From CALCCV01 sp964388665 (lineage in GTDB: Bacteria; Bdellovibrionota; Bdellovibrionia; Bdellovibrionales; Bdellovibrionaceae), in assembly GCA_964388665.1 (NCBI GenBank), contig CAYMBJ010000002.1, positions 65,767-129,766 of the forward strand: 64,000 nucleotides of DNA. Direction: 5' to 3'. The translations under genes and the position numbers were made by a program. The number at the start of each line of letters is the position of its first letter. The first letter of the stretch is position 1. Below the pieces are notes generated by a model that had not been told where the DNA came from, searched no databases, and saw nothing but the letters and a program-made list of their open reading frames with translations. Shown piece by piece: positions 35,110 to 43,227 of the stretch.

Positions 35110-37080
35110 TTGGCAGACCAGAAAAACAGTGCACCTGTTGATGTTTTAAAAAAGCGAGGCAGGAGCAAAGTCGCAGCAGAGAAGTCGAAATCAAGTGAAA
35201 ATGAAAACGCAAATGAAGGCTCCGGGACCTCTGAGCGAGTCCAGTCCTCTGATGGACCGCCGCAAGAGACTGCAAAAGCTCCTAGCGATGGCTCGAGTTC
35301 TAGCACCCACAAAGCAGAGTCTGATTCCAGTGCCGGTTCTGGCTCAAACCCAGGCGCCGCGTCCTCCTCTGCGGCGAATACCAACGCCAACGCCAGTACC
35401 AGTGCCAGCTCAGCTTCTGGCGCAGCAGGTGCGGGAAATGCAGGAGGCACGGGCAGCGGCGGTGGAACTGGCGCAGGAGCTGGGTCGAGCAGTGGCGCAG
35501 GAGCTGGGTCGAGCAGTGGCGCAGGAGCTGGGTCGAGCAGTGGCGCGGCGAGCTCGGGTGGCGGTGGCGGTCAACGCGAACCACGTGACAATCGCGACAA
35601 TCGCGACAATCGCGATCGATCTCACCAAGGCCAGGGTCAAGGGCAAGGTCGGGGACGATTTGACCACAAAAAGAATTTCAAAAGTCACCACCATCGTGAC
35701 CGAAAAGATCATCATCGCGATCGAAATGACAATCAGCACGGTCCTGGTCACGATGACTTTAATGTTACGAAGAACGACAACCAGGACGTAGATCTGTCCG
35801 ACATCAACCTGACAGACGAAGAGAAAAGCTGGCTCAATTCCAAGGATCTCAAATCTAAAAATATCACTCAGCTTACAGAGCTTGCGATCAAATTAAAAAT
35901 TGAAAACGCAGCGGGTTTAAGAAGACAGGACATGGTCTTTGAGATTCTCAAACGTGCTGCGAAGCTTGGGGATATTTTTGGTTCGGGAGTCTTGGAAATT
36001 CTACCAGATGGCTATGGATTTCTTCGCTCTCCTGATTACAATTATTTGCCAGGTCCAGATGATATCTACGTTAGTCCATCGCAGATTCGCCGCTTTGGCT
36101 TAAGAACTGGTGATACGATCACTGGTACGGTCAGACCTCCAAAAGATGGCGAACGCTATTTTGCCTTGCTGAAAGTAGATTCACTGAATTTTGAGACGAC
36201 TGAAACTGCCAAAGACAAAATTCTCTTCGATAATTTAACGCCCCTTTATCCCGATGAACGACTGCGCCTTGAGCACAGCCCGGGAGAGTACACTACGCGC
36301 ATCGTGGACCTGATGGCGCCTTTGGGCAAGGGCCAGCGTGCGCTGATCGTTGCGCCTCCTCGAACGGGTAAAACCGTGCTCTTGCAGAATATCGCCAACG
36401 CCATCTCGGTGAGTCATCCCGAAGTGAAATTGATCGTATTACTTATCGATGAGCGCCCAGAGGAAGTGACGGATATGTCGCGCTCCGTAAAGGGCGAAGT
36501 GATCAGTTCTACCTTTGATGAACCCCCCACTCGACATGTTCAAGTGGCGGAAATGGTTCTGGAAAAGGCCAAGCGTCTGGTGGAGCACAAGCATGATGTG
36601 GTGATTCTCCTTGATTCCATCACCCGCCTGGCGCGCGCCTACAATACCGTGGTGCCGCCATCTGGAAAGATTCTATCTGGTGGTGTGGATTCTAACGCTT
36701 TACACAAGCCGAAGAGATTTTTTGGTGCTGCCAGAAATATCGAAGAAGGCGGGTCCCTTACGATCATCGCAACCGCCCTTATTGATACGGGTTCGCGAAT
36801 GGATGAGGTCATTTTTGAGGAGTTCAAAGGAACTGGAAACGCAGAGATCCATTTGGACCGCAAGCTGATGGAAAAACGTATATTTCCTTGCATGGACATC
36901 AATAAATCGGGCACTAGAAAAGAAGATTTACTGATTGAAAAGGGCGACTTAAATCGACTTTGGATTCTCAGAAAGGTCTTAGCGCCGATGAGCGTGAATG
37001 ACGCCATGGAGTTTCTGTTGGGGAAAGTGGAGCAAACGAAAACCAACGAGCAATTTCTCGCCAGCATGGGCGGTAAATAG
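35110..37080 (+). CDS. rho: Transcription termination factor Rho with large disordered N-terminal domain
   Basis: Hexameric RNA helicase that ends transcription. At 656 aa it is well over the usual ~420. Residues 1-235 are low complexity: Ser/Ala/Asn/Gly-rich, with tandem GAGAGSSS units, then an Arg/Asp/His/Gln-rich RNA-binding-like part (DNRDNRDNRDR; GQGQGRGR). A Rho-N helical domain (about 245-285) follows, then the cold-shock RNA site (GVLEILPDGYGFLRSP) and the motor with Walker A PPRTGKT. The start is TTG, with AAGGAG 5 nt upstream. It heads rho-rpmE-prfA-prmC-murA. Confidence 0.95.
   Translation: MADQKNSAPVDVLKKRGRSKVAAEKSKSSENENANEGSGTSERVQSSDGPPQETAKAPSDGSSSSTHKAESDSSAGSGSNPGAASSSAANTNANASTSASSASGAAGAGNAGGTGSGGGTGAGAGSSSGAGAGSSSGAGAGSSSGAASSGGGGGQREPRDNRDNRDNRDRSHQGQGQGQGRGRFDHKKNFKSHHHRDRKDHHRDRNDNQHGPGHDDFNVTKNDNQDVDLSDINLTDEEKSWLNSKDLKSKNITQLTELAIKLKIENAAGLRRQDMVFEILKRAAKLGDIFGSGVLEILPDGYGFLRSPDYNYLPGPDDIYVSPSQIRRFGLRTGDTITGTVRPPKDGERYFALLKVDSLNFETTETAKDKILFDNLTPLYPDERLRLEHSPGEYTTRIVDLMAPLGKGQRALIVAPPRTGKTVLLQNIANAISVSHPEVKLIVLLIDERPEEVTDMSRSVKGEVISSTFDEPPTRHVQVAEMVLEKAKRLVEHKHDVVILLDSITRLARAYNTVVPPSGKILSGGVDSNALHKPKRFFGAARNIEEGGSLTIIATALIDTGSRMDEVIFEEFKGTGNAEIHLDRKLMEKRIFPCMDINKSGTRKEDLLIEKGDLNRLWILRKVLAPMSVNDAMEFLLGKVEQTKTNEQFLASMGGK
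35470..35541 (+). repeat. Three exact 24-bp tandem repeats in rho
   Basis: Three head-to-tail identical 24-bp copies (35470-35493, 35494-35517, 35518-35541), each coding for eight residues of the GAGAGSSS type. Their identity at nucleotide level implies recent expansion, and a length that may vary between strains. Confidence 0.9.
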
Positions 37081-37141
37081 ATTGGACATCAGTGTCAGAG
37101 TCTGTTAGGAGATGAGGACAATAGCCTTAGGGAGAATTAAG

Positions 37142-37387
37142 ATGAAAAAAGATATTCATCCAAAGATAAATCAAGTCGTTTTTAAAGACATGTCATGCGA
37201 CTTTGCCTTTTTGACAACATCCACTCTCACCAGCAAAGAGACGATCAAATGGGAAGATGGAAAAGAGTACCCAGTCGTAAAGGTTGAAATTTCTTCAGCT
37301 TCTCACCCATTCTACACTGGAAAGCAGAGAATAATGGATACCGAGGGACGAATTGATCGCTTTAAGAAGAGATACGGCAGAAAGTAG
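37142..37387 (+). CDS. rpmE2: 50S ribosomal protein bL31, type B
   Basis: Ribosomal protein bL31, 81 aa. It lacks the CxxC zinc-binding cysteines of the type A form and is longer, so it is the zinc-independent type B (IHPKINQVVFKDMSCDFAFL; SSASHPFYTGKQRIMDTEGRIDRFKKRYG). The ATG at 37142 has GGGAG 7 nt upstream; an in-frame start at 37112 has none. It is followed by a terminator. Confidence 0.94.
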   Translation: MKKDIHPKINQVVFKDMSCDFAFLTTSTLTSKETIKWEDGKEYPVVKVEISSASHPFYTGKQRIMDTEGRIDRFKKRYGRK

Positions 37388-37416
37388 CCTTCCTTCAATT
37401 GCACTGAATCATCTTA

Positions 37417-37447
37417 AAAAGCGGCCTCTGCATGGAGCCGCTTTTTT
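37417..37447 (+). terminator. Rho-independent terminator after rpmE
   Basis: Stem with core AGCGGC/GCCGCT (left arm ending 37425, right arm 37437-37442), A-run before and TTTTTT after (37442-37447). Confidence 0.85.
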
Positions 37448-37536
37448 CATTGGAGTTTCACCGGCTGCTTTAGAAGAGACCTTCTCAAGTGTCGTTTTGA
37501 ATCGGAGCATTCCGCAGCGTTTTAAGGATAATATCG

Positions 37537-38616
37537 ATGTTTTCTAAACTGGAACAGGTTGAGTCTCGATACGAACAAGTTCAGCTGTCTCTACAAAGAC
37601 CCGATATAGCAAACAATCAAAAAGAGTATCGATCGCTGATGAAGGAGCTCGCTGAGCTCGAACGTGTGGTGGATCTCTTTCGTGATTTCAAAAAAAAGAC
37701 GATCGCACTAAAAGAGTCAAAAGCGCTTCTTACATCAGAACCAGATCAAGAAATGAAAGAGCTGATTCGCGAAGAGATTCGTGAATTGGAGGCCGATCTT
37801 CCCAAATTGGAAGAAAAGTTAACGATTGAGCTCATTCCCAAAGATCCAAATGATAGCAAAAATATCATTCTGGAAATTCGCCCCGGTGCGGGCGGCGACG
37901 AGGCGGCCCTCTTTGCCGAAGAGTTGTTTCGGGGGTATTCCCACTATGCAGTTGAGCAGGGCTGGAATGTTGAGCTTAGTTCCTATGCCGAAGGCAATGT
38001 AGGTGGTGCCAAGGAGATAATAGCTACCATCTCTGGAGACAATGTTTACAGCAAGCTGAAATACGAAAGTGGCGTGCACCGAGTGCAACGAGTGCCGAAG
38101 ACAGAGGCCCAGGGGCGTGTGCACACCTCGACAATTACGGTGGCGGTCATTCCTGAAGCCGAAGAGATTGATGTCAAAATCAATCCCAATGACATTAAAA
38201 TCGACGTTATGAGGGCCAGTGGTGCCGGCGGCCAGAGCGTCAATCGAACCGAGTCAGCTGTTCGAATTCACCACATCCCCTCCGGAATCTTGGTGCATTG
38301 CCAAGAAGGGAAATCTCAAACTTCCAATAAAGAGAAGGCTTTTAAAATTCTCTATGCCAAGTTACTTTTGATTGAAGAAGAGAAAAAGCGTCGCGAAGCC
38401 TCTGACGCCAGACTTGAGCAAATTGGAACTGGAGATCGTTCTGAACGAATTCGCACCTATAATTTTCCGCAAACTCGAATTACAGATCACCGTATCGGGC
38501 TCACTATTCACCAGCTCGACGAAGTCATGAGCGGACGCTTTGATTTGCTGATCGATGCTCTCAACGCTCACTATCAGGCAGAAGCTTTGCGCCGACAAAC
38601 TCAAAAGGACGCATGA
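37537..38616 (+). CDS. prfA: Peptide chain release factor 1
   Basis: Reads UAA and UAG and triggers peptide release. It has 359 aa. The GGQ motif is at 231-233 (ASGAGGQSVNRTESA); the RF1-type anticodon-like tripeptide is PKT at 187-189 (VQRVPKTEAQGR). Domain 1 coiled coil and domain 3 are normal. It precedes prmC, which methylates the GGQ glutamine. Start ATG, with AAGGA 9 nt upstream. Confidence 0.96.
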   Translation: MFSKLEQVESRYEQVQLSLQRPDIANNQKEYRSLMKELAELERVVDLFRDFKKKTIALKESKALLTSEPDQEMKELIREEIRELEADLPKLEEKLTIELIPKDPNDSKNIILEIRPGAGGDEAALFAEELFRGYSHYAVEQGWNVELSSYAEGNVGGAKEIIATISGDNVYSKLKYESGVHRVQRVPKTEAQGRVHTSTITVAVIPEAEEIDVKINPNDIKIDVMRASGAGGQSVNRTESAVRIHHIPSGILVHCQEGKSQTSNKEKAFKILYAKLLLIEEEKKRREASDARLEQIGTGDRSERIRTYNFPQTRITDHRIGLTIHQLDEVMSGRFDLLIDALNAHYQAEALRRQTQKDA

Positions 38617-38620
38617 AACG

Positions 38621-39514
38621 ATGACCATTAAAGAAGTCTGGGAGAAATCAACTCAGTTTTTGAAACAAAAGAACATGGAGTCTCCCCGCCTGGACGCAGA
38701 ACTTCTGATCGGCAAGATCACGGGTCTTGAGCGGGTTCAGATCTATACCAATTTTGAGAGACCACTGAAAACCGAAGAGGTTGATGGGCTGAGGGAGCTC
38801 ATCAAACGCCGCTCTCTGGGTGAGCCCGTAGCCTATCTCCTTGGAACCAAGCCATTTTATAAATCTACGTTTGCAGTTTCGCCGGCTACCCTGATTCCGA
38901 GGCCGGAGACGGAAATCTTGGTTGAAAGAGCGATTGAGTTTTTGCAAAAGTTCCACCAAAGAACCGCGGAGGATCTTGTTTTTTTGGAGCTTGGATCTGG
39001 ATCAGGATGCATTGTTAATTCAATACTGTTGGATTTGCCATTTGCTCGGGCTATAGCAGTCGAGAAATCGCCAGAGGCGGCGGAAGTGACACTCGCCAAT
39101 GCAAAGCAGTTGGCGGTTGAAGATCGCATCACAGTTGTCTGCGACGATGCAGATGCTGCAATTGATAAGATAACCGCGCAACTCCATGCAACCGGACATA
39201 AGGGGTTTGCGGCCATTGTCGCCAATCCACCTTACATCTCGCCAGACGATGAGGATGTGCAAGCCAGTGTTGTCAAATACGAGCCGCATTTGGCTCTATT
39301 TGCAGCGGACAATGGTGAATCTTTATTAAAATCATGGACAAAGACTTACAGTCCGCTCTTAAGCGAGAATGCTATGCTGATGATGGAAATGGGAAGAACC
39401 CATGGGCATTCTATGAAATCTCATTTGGAGTCCTTTCAAATTTTTAATTCAATCAATATTATAAAGGACTATTCGGGGCACGATAGATTTGTGGAAGGGA
39501 TTAAACATGGATAA
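38621..39514 (+). CDS. prmC: Release factor glutamine methyltransferase
   Basis: SAM-dependent enzyme that N5-methylates the GGQ glutamine of release factors. It has 297 aa. An N-terminal helical recognition domain is followed by the Rossmann domain with ELGSGSGCI and NPPYI (202-206), the substrate-binding motif. The start at 38621 follows the prfA stop by 4 bp; earlier in-frame ATGs lie inside prfA. The SAM loop reads LELGSGSG rather than the commoner DLGTGSG. Confidence 0.95.
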   Translation: MTIKEVWEKSTQFLKQKNMESPRLDAELLIGKITGLERVQIYTNFERPLKTEEVDGLRELIKRRSLGEPVAYLLGTKPFYKSTFAVSPATLIPRPETEILVERAIEFLQKFHQRTAEDLVFLELGSGSGCIVNSILLDLPFARAIAVEKSPEAAEVTLANAKQLAVEDRITVVCDDADAAIDKITAQLHATGHKGFAAIVANPPYISPDDEDVQASVVKYEPHLALFAADNGESLLKSWTKTYSPLLSENAMLMMEMGRTHGHSMKSHLESFQIFNSINIIKDYSGHDRFVEGIKHG

Positions 39515-40826
39515 GATGCTTGTGAGCGGCGGAACCGAGTTAAACGGAGAAGCTTTCGTCAGTGGAGCAAAGAATAGCGCTCTGCCAATTCTATTTTCTA
39601 CAATACTAGCAGAAGGTACGCATACATTTACCAATGTACCACAGCTCAAAGACATCGAATCCACATCAGAACTTTTACAAAGTTTGGGTTGCCTCACACA
39701 AATAGAACATCAAAATCCGGAAACAAAATCAAAAGCTGGTAGTGGCAAAAACGGCGGCGGTAATGGAGCTGGCACCTTTCAAATCATAAATAAAGGTCTC
39801 AACAGCCGCGAGGCTCATTATGACCTCGTTCGCAAAATGCGTGCGTCGATCTTGTGTCTAGGGCCGATGTTGGCTCGTTATGGTGAGGCTGTGGTGTCTT
39901 TGCCAGGGGGCTGCGCTATTGGTACCCGTCCCATTGATTTGCATCTTGATGGAATGAAGGCCTTAGGCGCCGAAATTGAATTAAAAGAAGGTTACGTACT
40001 GGCCAAAGCCAAAAAGCTGCAAGGCGCACGGATTCTTTTTGAGACCGCCACAGTTGGCGGCACAGAAAATCTAATGATGGCCGCCTGCCTGGCGGAAGGG
40101 ACCACGATCCTAGAAAACGCAGCCAAGGAGCCTGAGATCGTTGACTTGGCCAACTACCTTATCAAGATGGGAGCAAAAATTGCTGGCCATGGTACCAGCG
40201 TTATAACTATTGACGGAGTAGCTAGGCTCACGCCCGCTGAGCATCGCATTGTTCCCGATCGGATCGAGGCAGGTACGCTGCTCATAGCGGGAGCGATCAC
40301 TGGCGGCAGTGTCACGATTAGAAACTGTGTCCCTGAGCACTTGGAGTCCTTGATAATAAAAATGACCGAAAGTGGCTTTAAGATTTCCAGCGAAGCAGAC
40401 AGCCTTCATATCGAAAAAAATAGAGCCTGGAAGGCAGTGGACATCACTACAGCGCCTTTTCCGCTGTTTCCCACAGATCTGCAAGCCCAATACATGGCTC
40501 TTATGACCATCGCTCATGGAACCAGTGTGGTGACCGAGACTGTATTTGAAAACCGATTTATGCACGTTCAAGAGTTGAACCGACTTGGGGCGGACATCTC
40601 GCCCAAGACCAGGGTCGCTGTGGTTCGGGGCCGTGAGGGGCATGGCGGCCTCACCGCAGCGCCTGTTATGGCCACGGATCTTAGGGCCAGCGCCTGCTTG
40701 GTGTTGGCTGGCCTGGTTGCCAAGGGGGAAACCCTAATCAATCGAATTTACCATCTTGATCGCGGCTATGAAAACCTAGAACTCAAGTTGGGCGCACTGG
40801 GAGCCAAAATCAGACGAGTTGTATAA
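39507..40826 (+). CDS. murA: UDP-N-acetylglucosamine 1-carboxyvinyltransferase
   Basis: First committed enzyme of peptidoglycan synthesis, transferring enolpyruvate to UDP-GlcNAc. It has 439 aa. The catalytic cysteine is present (Cys136 in LPGGCAIGTRP), which is the fosfomycin-reactive form. A Lys/Gly/Asn-rich insertion (about 71-90) sits in a surface loop. The start overlaps the prmC stop (ATGGATAA), with AAGGGA upstream. Confidence 0.96.
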   Translation: MDKMLVSGGTELNGEAFVSGAKNSALPILFSTILAEGTHTFTNVPQLKDIESTSELLQSLGCLTQIEHQNPETKSKAGSGKNGGGNGAGTFQIINKGLNSREAHYDLVRKMRASILCLGPMLARYGEAVVSLPGGCAIGTRPIDLHLDGMKALGAEIELKEGYVLAKAKKLQGARILFETATVGGTENLMMAACLAEGTTILENAAKEPEIVDLANYLIKMGAKIAGHGTSVITIDGVARLTPAEHRIVPDRIEAGTLLIAGAITGGSVTIRNCVPEHLESLIIKMTESGFKISSEADSLHIEKNRAWKAVDITTAPFPLFPTDLQAQYMALMTIAHGTSVVTETVFENRFMHVQELNRLGADISPKTRVAVVRGREGHGGLTAAPVMATDLRASACLVLAGLVAKGETLINRIYHLDRGYENLELKLGALGAKIRRVV

Positions 40827-40896
40827 AATTTATTTGACAACTTTTGGGTATCTCTGAAGATTTTATTTAAATGACAATTCTAATTTGCAGATTGAA

Positions 40897-40926
40897 CTAC
40901 AATGCATTAGACCTGTGGCATTGTAG
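40897..40926. promoter_or_regulatory. 9-bp perfect inverted repeat before the histidine kinase
   Basis: CTACAATGC (40897-40905) and GCATTGTAG (40918-40926), 12-nt spacer, 66 bp before the kinase start. It could be an operator or an mRNA hairpin; no T-run follows. Confidence 0.45.
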
Positions 40927-40992
40927 AGCAGCCAAAATCCTTGCGCTCATCTGACGAAGATTAAATTCGTCTCGAGCCACCATTTACTATGA

Positions 40993-42099
40993 TTGGGGAC
41001 CGTATTGCATTCTGAGGTGACAACTTGCCATCCTAAACCAATTCGAGTGAGTGACTCTCTCAATACCATTTTGAATTCATTGGTTGATATCATTGTGATT
41101 TATGATCGCGAAGGAGATATTCAGTGGTGCAACTCTCAAATGGCCAATTTTTTTCGAGATGCCGACGGTCTATCTAAAAAAGTTACTGATTTTTTCTCCT
41201 TGGATGACAGCATACTGTACTCCTCCATTCCAAAGCAGAGTTCGATTCGGGTTCAAACCTCCTCACAAGCACAACCGCGTACACTCGATTGCCGGGTGCG
41301 AACAGTTGAATACAACGATGCTGATTGCTACTTGCTCTCAGCGCGTGACGCCACTGAATCCCACGAGCTTCAGGCAAGAATTCTAGAACAGGATCGGCTG
41401 TCCAGCATCGGCCTTTTGGCCTCAGGACTCGCCCATGAGATTGGCTCGCCACTGATGGTCATTCGCGGAAGAGCGGAGATGATGCACTCAAGAGTTCAGG
41501 GGGATGAGCAAAACCTAGAAACTAAAAAAGGTTTGCAGATCATTATTAACCAAATTGATCGAATCTCAGGACTCATCAATAATCTATTGGGTTTAGCAAG
41601 ATCAGATTCACCTAAAGTCAAAGACCCGAGACTGAATCTAAAGGCAGTTACAGAAGAGGTGACGCTTTTTCTTTCTCATGAACTTACAAAAGTGGGTTCT
41701 TTGATTGAAGTGAATGTTCCCGATGATGTTTTCATTCGTTTTCCCAAGTTCTCTATGTTTCAAGTTCTAATGAATCTTATTGTGAACTCGATCCATGCGG
41801 TCGAAGAGGCGACGGCGGCGAATAAAAAACCACTGATTAGCGTCGATTACAAAATACTTAAAAATAACGAAATTCATCTTAGCATTGTGGATAATGGACC
41901 CGGCATTGAGCGCGATAAAATTCAAAATCTATTTAAACCCTTTTACACCACCAAAGAGATTGGCAAAGGCACTGGCCTGGGTCTCTACACTTCAAGAGCC
42001 ATCATGAGATCTGTGGGTGGTGATCTTGTCTTTCAGCCCAACCTCCTCGGCGAAACAGGTTGCTGCTTTACCTTAATTTTTCCTGTGGCACACACCTGA
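40993..42099 (+). CDS. PAS-containing sensor histidine kinase (orphan)
   Basis: Histidine kinase of up to 368 aa, no membrane segment, so probably cytosolic. A PAS domain (about 22-125, NSLVDIIVIYDREGDIQWCN) precedes HisKA with His148 in ASGLAHEIGSP, and HATPase_c with NLIVNSIHA (N box), DNGPGIE (G1) and GKGTGLGLYTS (G2). The layout resembles NtrB/ZraS-type kinases. No response regulator gene adjoins it. The start (TTG 40993) is uncertain; no ribosome site is seen. Confidence 0.88.
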   Translation: MGTVLHSEVTTCHPKPIRVSDSLNTILNSLVDIIVIYDREGDIQWCNSQMANFFRDADGLSKKVTDFFSLDDSILYSSIPKQSSIRVQTSSQAQPRTLDCRVRTVEYNDADCYLLSARDATESHELQARILEQDRLSSIGLLASGLAHEIGSPLMVIRGRAEMMHSRVQGDEQNLETKKGLQIIINQIDRISGLINNLLGLARSDSPKVKDPRLNLKAVTEEVTLFLSHELTKVGSLIEVNVPDDVFIRFPKFSMFQVLMNLIVNSIHAVEEATAANKKPLISVDYKILKNNEIHLSIVDNGPGIERDKIQNLFKPFYTTKEIGKGTGLGLYTSRAIMRSVGGDLVFQPNLLGETGCCFTLIFPVAHT

Positions 42100-42140
42100 T
42101 TGGCTTGCTTGATGGCAACAGATCTTGGTGGCTATAGATT

Positions 42141-42188
42141 GAAAAAAAGAAAAGCCTCAGTCCTGGAGGGGGGAGTGGACTGAGGCTT
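42141..42188 (-). terminator. Rho-independent terminator for the 42200 gene
   Basis: A 12-bp perfect stem AAGCCTCAGTCC/GGACTGAGGCTT (42152-42163 with 42177-42188), followed on the minus strand by TTTTCTTTTTTTC. Confidence 0.88.
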
Positions 42189-42199
42189 AAAAAGTCGTC

Positions 42200-42907
42200 T
42201 TACAGATTTTTAATGCTTACGGCGAAGTAGAGCATCGCGCTCTGACCTGTACTCAGCTTGCTAGGGAGGGGGTCCGCAGCCAGAGTTAGCACAGGTCCAA
42301 CGTGATGTGTAGACTCCTTAAATTGAACTTTTACATTTCTATTTACAAAAGCACTGAGATCAATGATCTCAGAATATATATGAGTGACTCCATGATCAGA
42401 GTGCAGCTCATACTGGCCATCACGACCCACTTTCAAATAACCAATTGATTCAATGACTGGTACAGAGGTGGTGGTGGCAGGCACAATTTCAACATTGGAA
42501 TAAATGGGAATAAATTGTCCAGAGGGATCTCGAAAGTTCAGATCAAAAATTCCTTCAGGGATAGATGCGGAAAATAAATCTAAAGAACTGTGAAAAGGAG
42601 TTTCAATAAAAGAACCCATGCAAGATTCGTCAGGCTTGAATTCCACAGTCACGGTGTTCGCTGCGATACCGACTTCAATATTGGTAACCTGAAGCTCAAG
42701 TGGATTGACACATAAAGTATGAGACTTGCCCTTAATAGCTAAATATCCAGAAAATAACTCGGTTGATTCAATCTCCACTATAGAATCTGGAGAGTACACG
42801 TTCAAATTTGCTTTGGCAGACATTGAAATCAAAAGCACGGCCATGATGTAAATCGCGATAAGCCAATTTTTGAGAGCAGAAATTTTTGAAAAAATTTGGT
42901 CCAACAT
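42200..42907 (-). CDS. Exported protein of unknown function
   Basis: Protein of 235 aa, not recognised. A hydrophobic segment (about 15-33, LIAIYIMAVLLISMSAKA) ends in a signal-peptidase-like site. The mature part is beta-rich, with two Cys (HTLCVNPLE, DESCMGSF) that may pair in the periplasm. Hydrophobic strands at the end (GQSAMLYFAVSIKNL) could suit a fimbrial or adhesin-type fold, which is speculation. AAAGGAG precedes the ATG, and a strong terminator follows. Confidence 0.72.
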   Translation of the reverse strand: MLDQIFSKISALKNWLIAIYIMAVLLISMSAKANLNVYSPDSIVEIESTELFSGYLAIKGKSHTLCVNPLELQVTNIEVGIAANTVTVEFKPDESCMGSFIETPFHSSLDLFSASIPEGIFDLNFRDPSGQFIPIYSNVEIVPATTTSVPVIESIGYLKVGRDGQYELHSDHGVTHIYSEIIDLSAFVNRNVKVQFKESTHHVGPVLTLAADPLPSKLSTGQSAMLYFAVSIKNL

Positions 42908-43227
42908 TTCAACTCCTTTGACTAGTGGTTGCAGATATATGGAAGGATACTACAAAATAGATGCCAACTTTATGCATGAGCTAGTCGATAGGGAATCTTA
43001 TGAATTTATCCTAAAGAATAAGCATAAATCGATTTTGACAACGATGCATTTGTTCAACAGACGAATAACTGCCCAATCAAAATGCAAAACAGCTTAAACA
43101 TTGAGGTTTCTTAATAGTGTTTCAGGACCCAACCTGGGTCTTGGTTCAAGAATGGCACCGCTCCAACATGGGTCCAGGTTACCCAATTTCCCATGCGATC
43201 AGTCTGATAGTTTTCTATACTTGAGGA
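42908..43227. other. 320-bp gap without a supported gene
   Basis: Divergent promoter space between two genes reading outward. A 51-codon frame (42939-43097, plus) exists but has no ribosome site and no recognisable sequence. TGAGGA just before 43228 is the ribosome site of the next gene. Nothing else is seen. Confidence 0.5.

Noticed and set aside
35470..35541. Three regularly repeated 24-bp units, considered as a CRISPR array
   Set aside because: The units are head to tail without spacers and are in frame inside rho; they are coding repeats.
42939..43097. 51-codon plus-strand open frame in the gap between the 42200 and 43228 genes
   Set aside because: No ribosome site, no recognisable sequence, and a position in a divergent promoter region.
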